A DNA stretch of 64,000 nucleotides from Acidiphilium sp. PA (GTDB taxonomy: Bacteria; Pseudomonadota; Alphaproteobacteria; Acetobacterales; Acetobacteraceae). Position numbers and translations under genes: made by a program. Each line of letters opens with the position of its first letter. Within the stretch, counting starts at the first letter, position 1. Below, one piece after another: positions 10,073-19,851 of this stretch. The notes beneath the pieces were generated by a model. It saw only the letters and a program-made list of their open reading frames with translations. It was not told the origin of the DNA and made no database searches. Location of the stretch: assembly GCF_026191915.1 (NCBI RefSeq), contig NZ_JAIMBY010000010.1:62001-126000 (forward strand). Direction: 5' to 3'.

Positions 10073-10289
10073 ATGTGTCCGCTATGGATGATGGGCCCGG
10101 AGGGCGAGGCGATCAGGGCGCTTTCAAGGGGAGTGCGCCCAAGGGGGCGCGGCAACCGGGCGTGTTTGTCCCAGCGCCGGTTACATGCCGGATGCCTGAG
10201 GTCGGGTCAAGGGGCCGCCGCGATACCGGTTTGACGAAACGGCCGGCCGATCGCTAGAGCCATGACCATCAATCTTTGAACAGTGCCGC

Positions 10290-11886
10290 ATGGCAGGATC
10301 AACGCGCATCGAACCCGGCACTGTCCCACCCATCCTGCGCGCGGCGATCGGGCTCGGCATCGCCCTCGGCCTGTTCCAGAGCCTGAAACTCGTCTTTCAC
10401 CTGTGGGGTGCCGATTCCGACATCGCCGACCCTGTCCTGCTCTGGAACGGCGTGCATCGCTACGGTCTGCACTTCGTCGCCATGTGGCGCTACACCCAGG
10501 ACAACTGGCTCCTGTCGCTGATGCCGTTCGATGCCGTGATATTCACCCTCTTCGGCGACCGGCCGGTCGTCGTGGTCGCCGCCGGCCTGCTGTTCTTCTG
10601 GGCCATCGCGCTGCTGGTCGGCGTGCTGATCGGCCGCGAGCGTGGCGCCTGGGTCGGTGCCGGTGCCGCCATGGTGCTGCTGTTCGCGGGTGAACCGACC
10701 ATCGGCAACAGTGGCTTCCTCGGTTACGCGGTATCGCACGGCATTTCGCTGGTCTGGGGCCTGATCGGCCTGCTCCTGACGGTGCCATGCCTCGATCGCC
10801 CGCGCCGGTGTCTGCCTGTTCGTCGCCGCGGTGTCCGACCCCTGGGCCGATGCCGCGTTCCTGGCTCCCATGCTGCTCGCGGCACTGGCACTCATCGTGA
10901 TCGGCCGGCCGGATCGGCGGCGACCGCTGATCGCCATCGTCGCGATGGTGCTGATCGCCGGCCTGCTCGTGCAGACCCGATTATTCGGCGCGCTCGGTTT
11001 TCTGCCGGGCGTCGTCCATTCGGTCGCAACGCTGCCGCAAATGATCGAAAACGCGAAATTCGCGGCCCGCTACATCGCGGTCTTCTTCAACATCCTGCCC
11101 GGATTGCTGACCAGGTCAGGGCCGACACCCCCGCCCGCGGTGGTGGTGATCGAATGCGCGCTGTTCTTCGCCCTCGTCCTGTTCTGCGCATTCCGACTGA
11201 TGCGGCAGTTTCCGGCCACCTCCAGCCGCCGCCAATTCATCGCGCTCACCGCCCTCGCCTCCATGTTCGTCATGCTCGCGGCCCTGGTCATCACCGGCTT
11301 TCAGCAAGGCATGGTGACCGGGCGCTATTTGTCCAACCTGTTCGTTTTCCTGCCGCTGCTGATCGGCGCGAGCCCGATCGGAAGCGACGTTCGCGACCGT
11401 TTCGATCGCACCGTGCTCGCGCTCCTGGCCGGCCTGTTCATGATATCGGGTCTGGTCAGCAACCGCATGGTCTGGAACGACCGCATGCCGACCACCGGGC
11501 TGAACGGCGTGCCCCAACTCGCCGCCTTTCTCGCCGCCCACCACATCCAGTTCGGCTACGGCCCCTATTGGTGGACCCAGGCCAACGCAACCGGCTGGGT
11601 AACCCGCGGCAAACTGACGATCCGCCCGATCGACTTCAACCCGGGCGAGGGCAGGTTCGTCCCCAAGCCGGTCCAGACCCTGCCGGAATGGTACACGAAA
11701 CCAGCCATCGCGCGGCAACCCGCCCGCATGGCGCTGATCCTGCCGCCCTCACCCGGCGATTGCGGCGCCGCCACCACCTGCCTCGCCGCCGCCACCGCCC
11801 AATTCGGCCCGCCCGCGCAGATCGTGCCCTACGGACCGCTGACCGTGCTGATCTACAATCACCATCTCTATCTCCCCCCGCACTGA
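10290..11886 (+). pseudogene. Frameshifted multi-pass membrane protein
   Basis: A membrane protein of about 530 residues split by a frameshift. The first part (from ATG 10290) reads with helices such as AAIGLGIALGLFQSLKLVFHL and ends in sense at about 10780. The second continues in the next frame (ARAGVCLFVAAVSDPWADAA) through several helices to the stop at 11886. An in-frame TGA at 10777-10779 in the second frame bounds the shift to about 10780-10800, and removing one base there joins both parts. The family is not recognised; the long N-terminal helix array recalls GT-C-type glycosyltransferase proteins. The second part stays open for 350 codons, so the lesion is recent or a sequencing error. 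Confidence 0.7.
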
Positions 11887-12008
11887 GCGAAGCATCCCCG
11901 CCGCCAACCTCACCCGGACGTGACAGCATCCCGCGCCGCACCGCTTTACAAAGCCAAAAACGGGTGCAAATCGAAGCGACGAAAGACTCCAAAACCCGAG
12001 GTCGCCTC

Positions 12009-13112
12009 ATGGCATCGCAATCCGTTGCCGATTTCACCATCCCTGCCCACCGCGCCGATCGCGCCGCCTCGGTCCAGAACCGCCGGATCGTGGCGACCTG
12101 GCTGTTCATCAGCTTCGCCCTGATCGTCGAAATGTTCGGCATCGGCGCCTATGTGCAAAACGACAACGCCGGCCTGTCGATCATGGCGTGGCAACCGGTC
12201 TCCGGCATCATCCCGCCCCTCACCCATGCGGCCTGGGAGCGGATGTTCGCGCTTTACAAAACCATCCCGCAATACCAGCTCCTCAACAACCACATGGACC
12301 TCGCCGGATTCAAGGCGATCTTCTGGCCCGAATGGATTCACCGCATGTGGGGCCGCCTGCTCGGCCTCGATTTCGGCGTCCCGCTGGTCTGGTTCTGGTG
12401 GACCGGCCGGCTCGAACGCCGGCTGCGGCCCTGGCTGCTCACCTTGTTCGTCCTCGGCGGCGTCCAGGGCCTGATCGGCTGGTGGATGGTCGCGTCGGGC
12501 TTCCAACCCGGCCTCACCGAGGTTTCGGTCTGGCGCCTGTCGATCCATTACTGCTTCGCGACCATGCTGGCGATCGCGGTATTCACCACCGGCCTCGTCG
12601 TGCTAAAGCCGGACTCCGAGCGCCTGGCCCCGTCCATCGCCGCCAGATACCGCGTCGCGCGCGGCTTCGCCCTCGCCTCGATCGCGGTGATCATCGTCGC
12701 GATCATCGCCGGCACCTTCCTCTCCGGCACTCACGCTTACACGATCGACAACACATTTCCCCTGATGCAGGGCCAATGGGTGCCACCCGATTACGCCGCC
12801 CTGCACCCGTTCTGGAGCAATCTCTTCCTCAACAAGGCGGCCACCCAATGGGATCACCGCCTGCTCGGCACCATCGCCGCGGTCGTGGTGCTCGCCGCCG
12901 TCGTGGTCGCCATCCGCGCCGATCTGCCGCCCCGCGCGCGCGACGCCTTCCTGACCATGGGCGGCCTGCTGGTCATCCAATACATCCTCGGCGTCACCAC
13001 GCTGGTCTCGAAAATCCTCGATATCGGCATCGTCCACCAACTCAACGCCGTCCTGCTGCTCGCCGCCGCGGTCTGGGCCTGGTTCGAGCTGCGCGGCCGG
13101 CGTGCCGCATGA
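12009..13112 (+). CDS. ctaA: Heme A synthase (COX15/CtaA type 2), complete copy
   Basis: Membrane heme A synthase that oxidises the C8 methyl group of heme O, 367 residues, eight helices. Each half carries its pair of histidines: N-terminal half E108 and H111 in WPEWIHRMWGR and a histidine in WRLSIHYCFAT; C-terminal half WDHRLLG and IVHQLNA. The usual first-helix TRLTxSGLSI is altered to YVQNDNAGLSI. ATG at 12009 is chosen because homology starts shortly after it; the open frame upstream overlaps the frameshifted gene in the wrong phase. Its stop overlaps the second paralogue's ATG by 4 bp. The product would serve the aa3 oxidase at 1-5240. Confidence 0.92.
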   Translation: MASQSVADFTIPAHRADRAASVQNRRIVATWLFISFALIVEMFGIGAYVQNDNAGLSIMAWQPVSGIIPPLTHAAWERMFALYKTIPQYQLLNNHMDLAGFKAIFWPEWIHRMWGRLLGLDFGVPLVWFWWTGRLERRLRPWLLTLFVLGGVQGLIGWWMVASGFQPGLTEVSVWRLSIHYCFATMLAIAVFTTGLVVLKPDSERLAPSIAARYRVARGFALASIAVIIVAIIAGTFLSGTHAYTIDNTFPLMQGQWVPPDYAALHPFWSNLFLNKAATQWDHRLLGTIAAVVVLAAVVVAIRADLPPRARDAFLTMGGLLVIQYILGVTTLVSKILDIGIVHQLNAVLLLAAAVWAWFELRGRRAA

Positions 13113-14173
13113 ACGCGCGGCCCGACCGGCTGATCGGCAACTGGCTGCTGATCATCTGCGCCATGATGTTCGGCATGGTCGCCGGCGGCGGCCACGCCCG
13201 CACCATCGGCGCCGGCTTCATCATCCAGCAATGGCGCCCGCTCACCGGCATCATCCCGCCGCTCACCCACGCCGCCTGGCTGCACATGTTCAACCTCTAC
13301 CGCCAGACCGCGCAGTTCCGCACCCTCCGCCCCAGCATGACCCTCGCGCAATTCCAGGCGCTGTTCATGCCGATGTTCATCGATCGCGACTGGGGCCGGC
13401 TGATGGCGCTGGTCTTCGCCCTGCCGCTCGTCTGGTTCTGGGGGCGCGGCCGGCTCTCCACCCGCCGCGCCCTCTGGCTGCTCGCCCTGTTCGCCGCCGG
13501 TGCCGCCGAAGCGACCATGGGCTGGCTGATGACCCATCAGGGCATGCGCGGCGCGCTCCATCCCTCGCCGCTCTACCTCGCACCCCATTTCGTGCTGGCG
13601 ATGCTGATCTTCACCGCCATGCTCTGGACAGCGCTCACCATCCGCAACCCCGAACCACCCGTCATCGTCGGCCACACCGGCCTGCGCACGCTGCTCAGCG
13701 TCTCGATCGGTCTGCTCATCGCCACCATCGGCCTCGGCGCCCTGGTCGCCGCAACCGGCGCCATCCATGTCTACAACACCTTCCCGCTGATGGATGGCCA
13801 CGCCCTGCCGCCCCACGCCTTCAAACTCCACCCGCTCTGGCTCAATCTCTTCGCGAACCGGGCAACCGTGCAGTTTGATCACCGCGTGCTCGCCACCATC
13901 ACCGCCATCATCGTCGTGGTCGCCGCCGTGCAGGGATTGCGCGCCCCCCTTGGCCCAAAACCGCGCGATCTGTTTTTGCTGCTGGCAGGATTGGTCATCG
14001 TGCAATATATATTGGGCATGAGCGCGCTGGTCTCCGGCATGGCCGGACTCGGCTACATCCACGAACTCAACGCCGTGCTGCTGCTTGCCGCCTGTGTCGC
14101 CTGCCGTCACACCCTGCGTGGCGCGGTACCAGCCGGTGCCGAACATCCTCTTGTCATGAAGGCCGCCGAATAA
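13109..14173 (+). CDS. Divergent heme A synthase paralogue lacking N-terminal site residues
   Basis: A 354-residue COX15/CtaA family protein, clearly paralogous to the preceding gene (shared TGIIPPLTHAAW, QFDHR, YILGMSALVS, IHELNA). The C-terminal histidines (QFDHRVLA, YIHELNA) and the LAPHFVLAM histidine remain. At the position of E108/H111 of the first copy it reads MPMFIDRDWGR, so Glu becomes Met89 and His becomes Asp92. In Bacillus CtaA the matching Glu and His are needed for activity. It may therefore be inactive, a regulatory or heteromeric partner, or changed in function. It overlaps the first copy by 4 bp and tldD by 1 bp. Confidence 0.85.
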   Translation: MNARPDRLIGNWLLIICAMMFGMVAGGGHARTIGAGFIIQQWRPLTGIIPPLTHAAWLHMFNLYRQTAQFRTLRPSMTLAQFQALFMPMFIDRDWGRLMALVFALPLVWFWGRGRLSTRRALWLLALFAAGAAEATMGWLMTHQGMRGALHPSPLYLAPHFVLAMLIFTAMLWTALTIRNPEPPVIVGHTGLRTLLSVSIGLLIATIGLGALVAATGAIHVYNTFPLMDGHALPPHAFKLHPLWLNLFANRATVQFDHRVLATITAIIVVVAAVQGLRAPLGPKPRDLFLLLAGLVIVQYILGMSALVSGMAGLGYIHELNAVLLLAACVACRHTLRGAVPAGAEHPLVMKAAE

Positions 14174-15633
14174 TGCCCGATACCATCATCGCCGCCCCGC
14201 ACGACGCCCTCGCCACCGCCGACCGTCTTTTCCACGGCAACGACGGTCTGAACCCGGTCGAGGCCAGGCGCACCATCGCCCCCGTGCTCGACCCGGCCGA
14301 TGACGGCGAACTGTTCCTCGAATACCGTGAATCCGAAATGCTCAGCCTCGATGACGGGCGCATCCGCAACGCCAGCTTCGACAACCGCCGCGGCTTCGGC
14401 CTCCGCTCGGTCACCGGCGAAGCCGCCATCTACGCCCACGCCGGCGAAATCACCGATGCCGCCCTTGCCCGCGCCGTCGCCACCCTGCAGGACGCCCGGC
14501 CCGAAGACTCCGGCACAGTTGCCCTCGCCCCGCCGAAAGCCGGCCCCTCGCTCTACACCGCCCTCAACCCGCTCGCCGAAATGCCCTTCGCCGCCCGCGC
14601 CGCCATGCTCGGCGAAATCGACGCCTACGCCCGCGCCAAGGACAGCCGCGTGGTGCAAGTGATGGCGAGCCTGTTTGGCGAATGGCAGGTGGTCGAAATC
14701 CTCCGCGCCGATGGTGTCCGCGTCGCCGATGTGCGCCCCCTCGTCGTCCTGCACGTCTCGGTCGTGATGGAACAGAACGGCCGTCGCGAATCCGGCGGCC
14801 ACGGCGCCGGCGGCCGCGAAAGCTACGCCACCGTCACCGCCCCCGATTTCTGGCGCGCCGCCGTCGATGAATCGATCCGCAAAGCCACCCTCAACCTCGA
14901 AAGCATCGCCGCCCCCGCCGGTGAAATGCCCGTCGTCCTCGGCGCCGGCTGGCCCGGCATCCTGCTGCACGAAGCCATCGGCCACGGCCTCGAAGGCGAT
15001 TTCAACCGCAAGAAAACCTCCGCCTTCGCCGGGCTGATGGGCAAACGCGTCGGCTCCAAAGGCGTCACCGTGGTCGATGACGGCACCCTGCCCAACCGGC
15101 GCGGCTCCCTCACCGTCGATGACGAAGGCACCCCCAGCAACCGCACCGTCCTGATCGAAGACGGCATCCTCACCGGCTACATCCAGGACCGCCAGAACGC
15201 CCGCCTGATGGGCATGACCCCCACCGGCAACGGCCGCCGCCAGTCCTACGCCCACCTGCCCATGCCGCGCATGACCAACACCATCATGCTCGCCGGCGAC
15301 GCCACCCGCGACGATATGATCCGCTCCGTCAAACGCGGCCTCTACGCCGCAAACTTCGGCGGCGGTCAGGTCGATATCACCTCCGGCAAATTCGTCTTCT
15401 CCGCCTCCGAAGCCTACATGATCGAAGACGGCAAAATCGGCGCCCCCGTCAAAGGCGCCACCATCATCGGCAACGGACCCGACGCCCTGACCAAAGTCGA
15501 TATGATCGGCAGCGACCTCGAACTCGACGCCGGCATCGGTACCTGCGGCAAAAACGGCCAAGGCGTCCCCGTCGGCGTCGGCCAACCCACCATAAAAATC
15601 TCCGGCCTCACCATCGGTGGCACGGCAGCATAA
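14173..15633 (+). CDS. tldD: Metalloprotease TldD
   Basis: Subunit of the TldD/TldE (PmbA) heterodimeric zinc protease, known for maturation of modified peptides and antitoxin degradation. It has 486 residues. The zinc motif HEAIGHGLEGD begins at residue 266 (HExxxH), and the C-terminal third has the family ITSGKFVFSASEAYMIEDGK stretch. The ATG at 14173 overlaps the previous stop (TAATG). No pmbA/tldE gene is in the window, so the partner must lie elsewhere. The strand is followed by a double A/T hairpin repeat. Confidence 0.95.
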   Translation: MPDTIIAAPHDALATADRLFHGNDGLNPVEARRTIAPVLDPADDGELFLEYRESEMLSLDDGRIRNASFDNRRGFGLRSVTGEAAIYAHAGEITDAALARAVATLQDARPEDSGTVALAPPKAGPSLYTALNPLAEMPFAARAAMLGEIDAYARAKDSRVVQVMASLFGEWQVVEILRADGVRVADVRPLVVLHVSVVMEQNGRRESGGHGAGGRESYATVTAPDFWRAAVDESIRKATLNLESIAAPAGEMPVVLGAGWPGILLHEAIGHGLEGDFNRKKTSAFAGLMGKRVGSKGVTVVDDGTLPNRRGSLTVDDEGTPSNRTVLIEDGILTGYIQDRQNARLMGMTPTGNGRRQSYAHLPMPRMTNTIMLAGDATRDDMIRSVKRGLYAANFGGGQVDITSGKFVFSASEAYMIEDGKIGAPVKGATIIGNGPDALTKVDMIGSDLELDAGIGTCGKNGQGVPVGVGQPTIKISGLTIGGTAA

Positions 15634-15653
15634 AGGCACAGACCCCGATTCAT

Positions 15654-15720
15654 AAAAGTTTTTTGCTACTTTTTTACAAAAAAGTAGTTCTTTTTTGTAA
15701 AAAAGAACCAAAAAACTTTT
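15654..15720. repeat. A/T-rich hairpin repeat 2 (double, cruciform type)
   Basis: The most complete copy of the hairpin family. A perfect 12-bp outer inverted repeat (AAAAGTTTTTTG at 15654-15665, CAAAAAACTTTT at 15709-15720) encloses two perfect hairpins, 15666-15687 (CTACTTTTTT / AAAAAAGTAG) and 15687-15708 (GTTCTTTTTT / AAAAAAGAAC). It follows tldD and could terminate transcription there, since T-runs occur on both strands. Confidence 0.85.
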
Positions 15721-15780
15721 TATAATCTTGGCCTTCGCCTTGGCTTGCGTCAGTGCCCAGGCTCGGCGTATGCGCGGGGC

Positions 15781-17262
15781 ATGGATGCCGTGATAGGGCT
15801 TGATTGCAGCACGAGCGCAGTGAAGGCGGTCGCGTTCGATGCGCGCGGTGTCGTGTTGGCCGAGGGGCGGGCGGCGCTGGCGTTCCGGGCTTTGGGCGAC
15901 AACCGGTTTGAGCAGGACCCGGGGGATTGGTGGCGTGCCGCGTGTACGGCGTTGCGGGCGTTGGTCGCTGCGGCGCATGGCGTGCGGTTTATCGGCATCG
16001 CCATTGCGAACCAGCGCGAGACGATTGCGCCGCTCGATGATGCATTTCGCCCGACGCGCCCGGCGATTTTATGGCTGGATGGCCGTGCTGCCGACGATGC
16101 GGCGGCGATGGCGTCGCGCTTCGGGCGGGATGAGCTGCACCGGATCACGGGCAAAATCCCGGACCCGAACCCGGCGCTGTATAAACTGGCGTGGATGCGG
16201 CGGGTTGAGCCCGCCACGCTCGATGCCAGCCGGTATTTCGCCGAGGTGCATGGCTATCTGGCGCAGCGCCTGACCGGGCGGTTCGCCACCAGCACGGCGT
16301 CGGCCGATCCGCTCGGGGTGTTCGACCTGAAAGCCGGCGCTTATGCCGATGAATTGCTCGGTTCGATCGGGCTGCGGGCGGATCAGTTCGCCCCGGCGCT
16401 GCCGCCTGGCAGCGTGATCGGCGCGTTGCACGCGGAGGCGGCGGCCGAGACGGGCTTGCCCGAGGGCCTGATGGTCGCGGCCGGCGGCGGCGATGGCCAG
16501 GCGGCGGGTGTCGCGGTCGGGCTGGCGGCGCCGGGCCGCGCCTATCTCAATCTCGGCACCGCGATCGTGTCGGGTGTGCACAGCCATGCCTATCGCATTG
16601 GCACGGCGTTTCGCACCATGATCAGCGCGGGCGGGCCGGGCTATGTGCTGGAAACCTCGCTGCGCTCGGGCACGTTGTTGTGCGACTGGCTGGCCCGCGA
16701 TCTGTTCGGTGATCCGGCGGCGTTGACCACGCTTGAGGCCGCGGCGGCGGCGCTGCCGCCGGGGGCGGATGGCGTGTTCGTGCTGCCGTATTTCCTGGGT
16801 GTGATGACCCCGCATTGGGACAGTGGTGCGCGCGGTGCAATTCTCGGCCTGGCGCCGCATCATGGCAGGGCGCATCTGTTGCGCGCGCTGTTCGAAGGGA
16901 TCGCCCATGAGCAGGCCGATGTCACGGCGCGCATCGTCGCGGCAACCGGTCTGGCGGTGCGCGAGATCGTGGCGATCGGCGGCGGCAGCCGCAGCGATCT
17001 GTGGTGCCAGATCATTGCGGACGTGATGGGTATTCCCGTGCTGCGTTCGGCGAGCGCCGAGGCGTCGGCCCTGGGGGCGGCGATGGCGGCGGCGGTCGCG
17101 GCCGGCTGGTTCGCCGATTTCACGGCCTGCGCGGCGTCGATGGCCGGCCCGATCACCGCGCGGTTCGACCCCGATCCCGGGCGCGTCGCCGCCTATGCGG
17201 CCTGTGCCGCAGCGTACCGCACGATCTATCCGCGTCTCGCCGGGTTTCCGGCGGTCCCCTGA
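15781..17262 (+). CDS. FGGY-family carbohydrate kinase, xylulokinase-like
   Basis: ATP-dependent sugar kinase of the FGGY family, 493 residues from ATG 15781. N-terminal phosphate-binding motif GLDCSTSAVKAVAFD, then AIANQRETIAPLD, KLAWMRR, and a C-terminal ATP-site region GGGDGQAAGVAVGL and VAIGGGSRSDLWCQIIADV. These fit xylulokinases best, but substrate cannot be fixed from motifs. It precedes a polyol dehydrogenase by 23 bp and an ABC sugar importer, suggesting phosphorylation of the ketose formed by that dehydrogenase. Third positions are G/T-richer than in the ABC genes that follow. Confidence 0.85.
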   Translation: MDAVIGLDCSTSAVKAVAFDARGVVLAEGRAALAFRALGDNRFEQDPGDWWRAACTALRALVAAAHGVRFIGIAIANQRETIAPLDDAFRPTRPAILWLDGRAADDAAAMASRFGRDELHRITGKIPDPNPALYKLAWMRRVEPATLDASRYFAEVHGYLAQRLTGRFATSTASADPLGVFDLKAGAYADELLGSIGLRADQFAPALPPGSVIGALHAEAAAETGLPEGLMVAAGGGDGQAAGVAVGLAAPGRAYLNLGTAIVSGVHSHAYRIGTAFRTMISAGGPGYVLETSLRSGTLLCDWLARDLFGDPAALTTLEAAAAALPPGADGVFVLPYFLGVMTPHWDSGARGAILGLAPHHGRAHLLRALFEGIAHEQADVTARIVAATGLAVREIVAIGGGSRSDLWCQIIADVMGIPVLRSASAEASALGAAMAAAVAAGWFADFTACAASMAGPITARFDPDPGRVAAYAACAAAYRTIYPRLAGFPAVP

Positions 17263-17285
17263 ACCCCGATCACGAAAGACCCGTC

Positions 17286-18305
17286 ATGCAGGCTCTGTTC
17301 ATCAACGGCATCCGCGACATCAGCATCGGAACCGCGCCGGAGCCCGATGCCGGCAATGCCCGCGTGCCGATCGCGGTGGCCGGCGTCGGTGTCTGCGGCA
17401 GCGACCTGCATTATTACCTGGAAGGCGGCATCAGCAGCCAGACCATCGCCGCCCCCTTTGTCCCCGGCCACGAGTTCGCCGGCCATGTGCTGGAAGACCG
17501 GCCGGAGCTTGGCCTGCGGCGGGGCGAGCTGGTCGCGGTCGATCCGGCCACGCCGTGCGGCCATTGCGAATGGTGCCATCGCGGCGAGATCAATTTGTGC
17601 CCGAACACCGTGTTCATGGGTGCGCCGCCCTATCCCGGCGCGATGGCGGAGCGCATCGCGGTCGATCCGGCGCAGGTGATCAAGGTGCCGCAGGATTTCA
17701 CCGTCGATGAGACGATGATGCTCGAACCGCTGGGTGTCGCGATCCACGCGATCGATCTGGCAAAACCCCGCCTGCTGGAATCGGTCGCGGTGATCGGCTG
17801 CGGCCCGATCGGCCTGCTGATGATCGCGCTGGCGCGCCTGTCGGGCGTCGGTAAAATCTACGCGGTCGATCCGGTGGCGTATCGCGCCGAGGCCGCCGGC
17901 ATCGAGGGGGCGGATATGACCGGCGCGGACCGGGCCGAAATCGCGGCATGGACCAACGGTCGCGGTGTCGATCTGGTGCTGGAAGCGACCAATGCGCCAA
18001 CCGGGTTTCAGCACGCGGCGGAGGCCGCGCGCATCGGCGGCCGCATCGTGCTGGTCGGCATCCCGGAGGGCGATTCCTACACGCTGGTTGCCGGGCTCGC
18101 ACGCCGCAAGGGCCTGTCGGTCAAGTTCTCCCGCCGGATGGGCCATGTCTATCCGCGCGCGATCGATCTGGTGGCCGGCAAGCGGCTGAATGTCGGGCGC
18201 ATCGTCACCCATCATTTCAGCCTGGCCGACGGCGCGACGGCGTTCGAATTGCAGGCCGCCTGCGCCGACGGTGCGCTGAAAAGCCTCATCATGCCCAATC
18301 GTTGA
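17286..18305 (+). CDS. Zinc-dependent polyol dehydrogenase (MDR family; xylitol/sorbitol/L-idonate type)
   Basis: Medium-chain NAD(P)-dependent alcohol dehydrogenase, 339 residues from ATG 17286. Catalytic zinc ligands C37 (VCGSD) and H62-E63 (GHE) and the four structural zinc cysteines C91, C94, C97, C105 (CGHCEWCHRGEINLC) are all present, as is the Rossmann motif VIGCGPIGLLMIALA. The family includes sorbitol, xylitol and L-idonate dehydrogenases. Its position between a xylulokinase-like gene and a sugar ABC system suggests oxidation of a polyol to a ketose. Only 23 bp separate it from the kinase; the ABC genes follow after a 122-bp gap with a promoter-like -10 box. Confidence 0.87.
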   Translation: MQALFINGIRDISIGTAPEPDAGNARVPIAVAGVGVCGSDLHYYLEGGISSQTIAAPFVPGHEFAGHVLEDRPELGLRRGELVAVDPATPCGHCEWCHRGEINLCPNTVFMGAPPYPGAMAERIAVDPAQVIKVPQDFTVDETMMLEPLGVAIHAIDLAKPRLLESVAVIGCGPIGLLMIALARLSGVGKIYAVDPVAYRAEAAGIEGADMTGADRAEIAAWTNGRGVDLVLEATNAPTGFQHAAEAARIGGRIVLVGIPEGDSYTLVAGLARRKGLSVKFSRRMGHVYPRAIDLVAGKRLNVGRIVTHHFSLADGATAFELQAACADGALKSLIMPNR

Positions 18306-18350
18306 AAATATCTGTTGTCAACGACCGATAATTTTTGGCATAGGTGAATA

Positions 18351-18356
18351 TATAAT
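18351..18356 (+). promoter_or_regulatory. Consensus -10 box upstream of the sugar ABC operon
   Basis: A perfect TATAAT lies 71 bp before the binding-protein ATG in an unusually A/T-rich stretch. No good -35 sits at 16-18 bp; a small palindrome GTTGTCAAC (18314-18322) upstream could bind a regulator. A separate promoter for the transporter genes is likely but not proven. Confidence 0.45.
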
Positions 18357-18427
18357 CAGGTGAGCCCGTCGCGCGCGGCACGCCTGTGCCTGTCCAAGCA
18401 CGAAATCAACCGGTCGAAGGAAACGTC

Positions 18428-19774
18428 ATGAAACCATCCGTCAAATCGCTCCTGCTGGGCTCGGCGTGCGCTGCCGCCGTGCTGGGGCTTGCACCGAACG
18501 CGCATGCCTGGTCGCTCCAGCAGGCCGCCGCTCCCTACAAGGGCGAAACCGTCACCGTGGTCGGGCTCGATCGCCCAAGCTACAAGGCGGCGCAGAAACT
18601 CACGCCGGAATTCGAGAAGGAAACCGGCATCCACGTCAAATGGGTGACCTACCCGTACGAGAATTCGCTGAAGGCCGAGACGCTCAATTTCGTCTCCCAT
18701 TCCGGCCAGTTCGACGCCATTCTGAGCGACGTGGTCTGGCCGGTCGATTTCACCAAGGCGCATTGGGTGGTGCCGATCAAGGATTTCATGGCGAACAAGG
18801 ACCTCGCCGATCCAAACATCGATGTGAAGGATTTCTTCCCGGTCTGGCGCCACGCCTTCACCATCAAGGGGCAACTGGTCGGCCTGCCGTTCGATTCCTA
18901 CGCCGGCCTGCTCTACTACAACAAGAAAATCCTGAAAGAACACGGGTTCTCCGGCCCGCCGAAAACCTGGAACCAGTTGCTGACCGATTACGCGCCGAAA
19001 CTCTACGACCCGGCCAAGAATCTCTACCCCTACGCGCTGCAATCCGCCCGCGGCGAGACCCAGACCGCCGACAGCTTCACCCGCTTCCTCTGGCCCTGGG
19101 GCGGCCGCTATTTCGATGCCGCGACCAAAAAAATCACCCTCGACAGCCCCGATGCGATCGCCGGCGAAACCTTCCGCCAGAAACTGATCAAATTCGGCCC
19201 CAAGGGCATCATCGCCGATGACCATTCGCAGGTCGTCCAGCTCATGGGCCAGGGCCAGTTGGCCATGGTCACCGAATGGTCGGCCTTCTACACCACATTG
19301 ACCACCTCGAAAGCAGGGCCGGATATCGGCGTCACCACCGAACCCGCCGGTCCGAAGGGCCAGTATTCCGCGTTCGGCGGCTTCGCCTACATGGTCAGCG
19401 CCCAGGTGCCCAAGAAAGTCCAGGACGCCACCTGGCTGTTCATCCAGTGGCTCACCTCGAAATCGATGGCCAAGCCCCTGCTCGAAAACGGCGCCGTCGT
19501 CGCCCGCGCCAGTGCCGACACCAACCCGGCCCTGCAGGCCAAATACCCCTACCTCGCGCCCATGGTGAAAACCTGGGAACACGGCAGCGTGCCGGACTGG
19601 CGCCCCCAGATCGCCTGCTACCCGTATTTCTCCGAACTGGTCTCGCAATACGGCTCAGACATCGAAACCGGGCAATACACCGTGCCGGCCGGCCTGAAAA
19701 AACTCTCGGCCAAGCTCCAGCACTACATGAACTCGACCGGCTGCTGGAATTCGGTCAACGTGCCGAAGCATTGA
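18428..19774 (+). CDS. ABC sugar/polyol transporter, periplasmic binding protein
   Basis: Family 1 extracellular solute-binding protein, 448 residues, with an N-terminal signal peptide (KSLLLGSACAAAVLGLAPNAHAW, cleavage after AHA). The mature part has the usual GETVTVVGLDRPSY beginning, the central GLPFDSYAGLLYYNKKIL and an AFGGFAYMVSAQ region. With the two permeases and ATPase that follow it forms a complete carbohydrate importer. Given the kinase, zinc dehydrogenase and L-xylulose-reductase-like SDR around it, a pentitol or hexitol is the likely ligand (inference). Confidence 0.88.
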   Translation: MKPSVKSLLLGSACAAAVLGLAPNAHAWSLQQAAAPYKGETVTVVGLDRPSYKAAQKLTPEFEKETGIHVKWVTYPYENSLKAETLNFVSHSGQFDAILSDVVWPVDFTKAHWVVPIKDFMANKDLADPNIDVKDFFPVWRHAFTIKGQLVGLPFDSYAGLLYYNKKILKEHGFSGPPKTWNQLLTDYAPKLYDPAKNLYPYALQSARGETQTADSFTRFLWPWGGRYFDAATKKITLDSPDAIAGETFRQKLIKFGPKGIIADDHSQVVQLMGQGQLAMVTEWSAFYTTLTTSKAGPDIGVTTEPAGPKGQYSAFGGFAYMVSAQVPKKVQDATWLFIQWLTSKSMAKPLLENGAVVARASADTNPALQAKYPYLAPMVKTWEHGSVPDWRPQIACYPYFSELVSQYGSDIETGQYTVPAGLKKLSAKLQHYMNSTGCWNSVNVPKH

Positions 19775-19851
19775 GCGTCTAGTCGTTTGACGAAACGCAC
19801 GGGCGGGCCGCCTTTCCCGCCCGTCGCGTCGTTGCGGAGCCAGGAAACAGC

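Noticed and set aside
10290-13112. One continuous frame that looks like a membrane protein fused to heme A synthase
   Set aside because: After about 10790 the translation is out-of-phase arginine/proline-rich sequence until the heme A synthase ATG at 12009. The apparent fusion is an artefact of the frameshift.
14107-15978. A 623-codon minus-strand open frame opposite tldD
   Set aside because: It is glycine/alanine/aspartate-rich antisense translation of a high-GC gene, with no family motifs, and it runs through a hairpin repeat.
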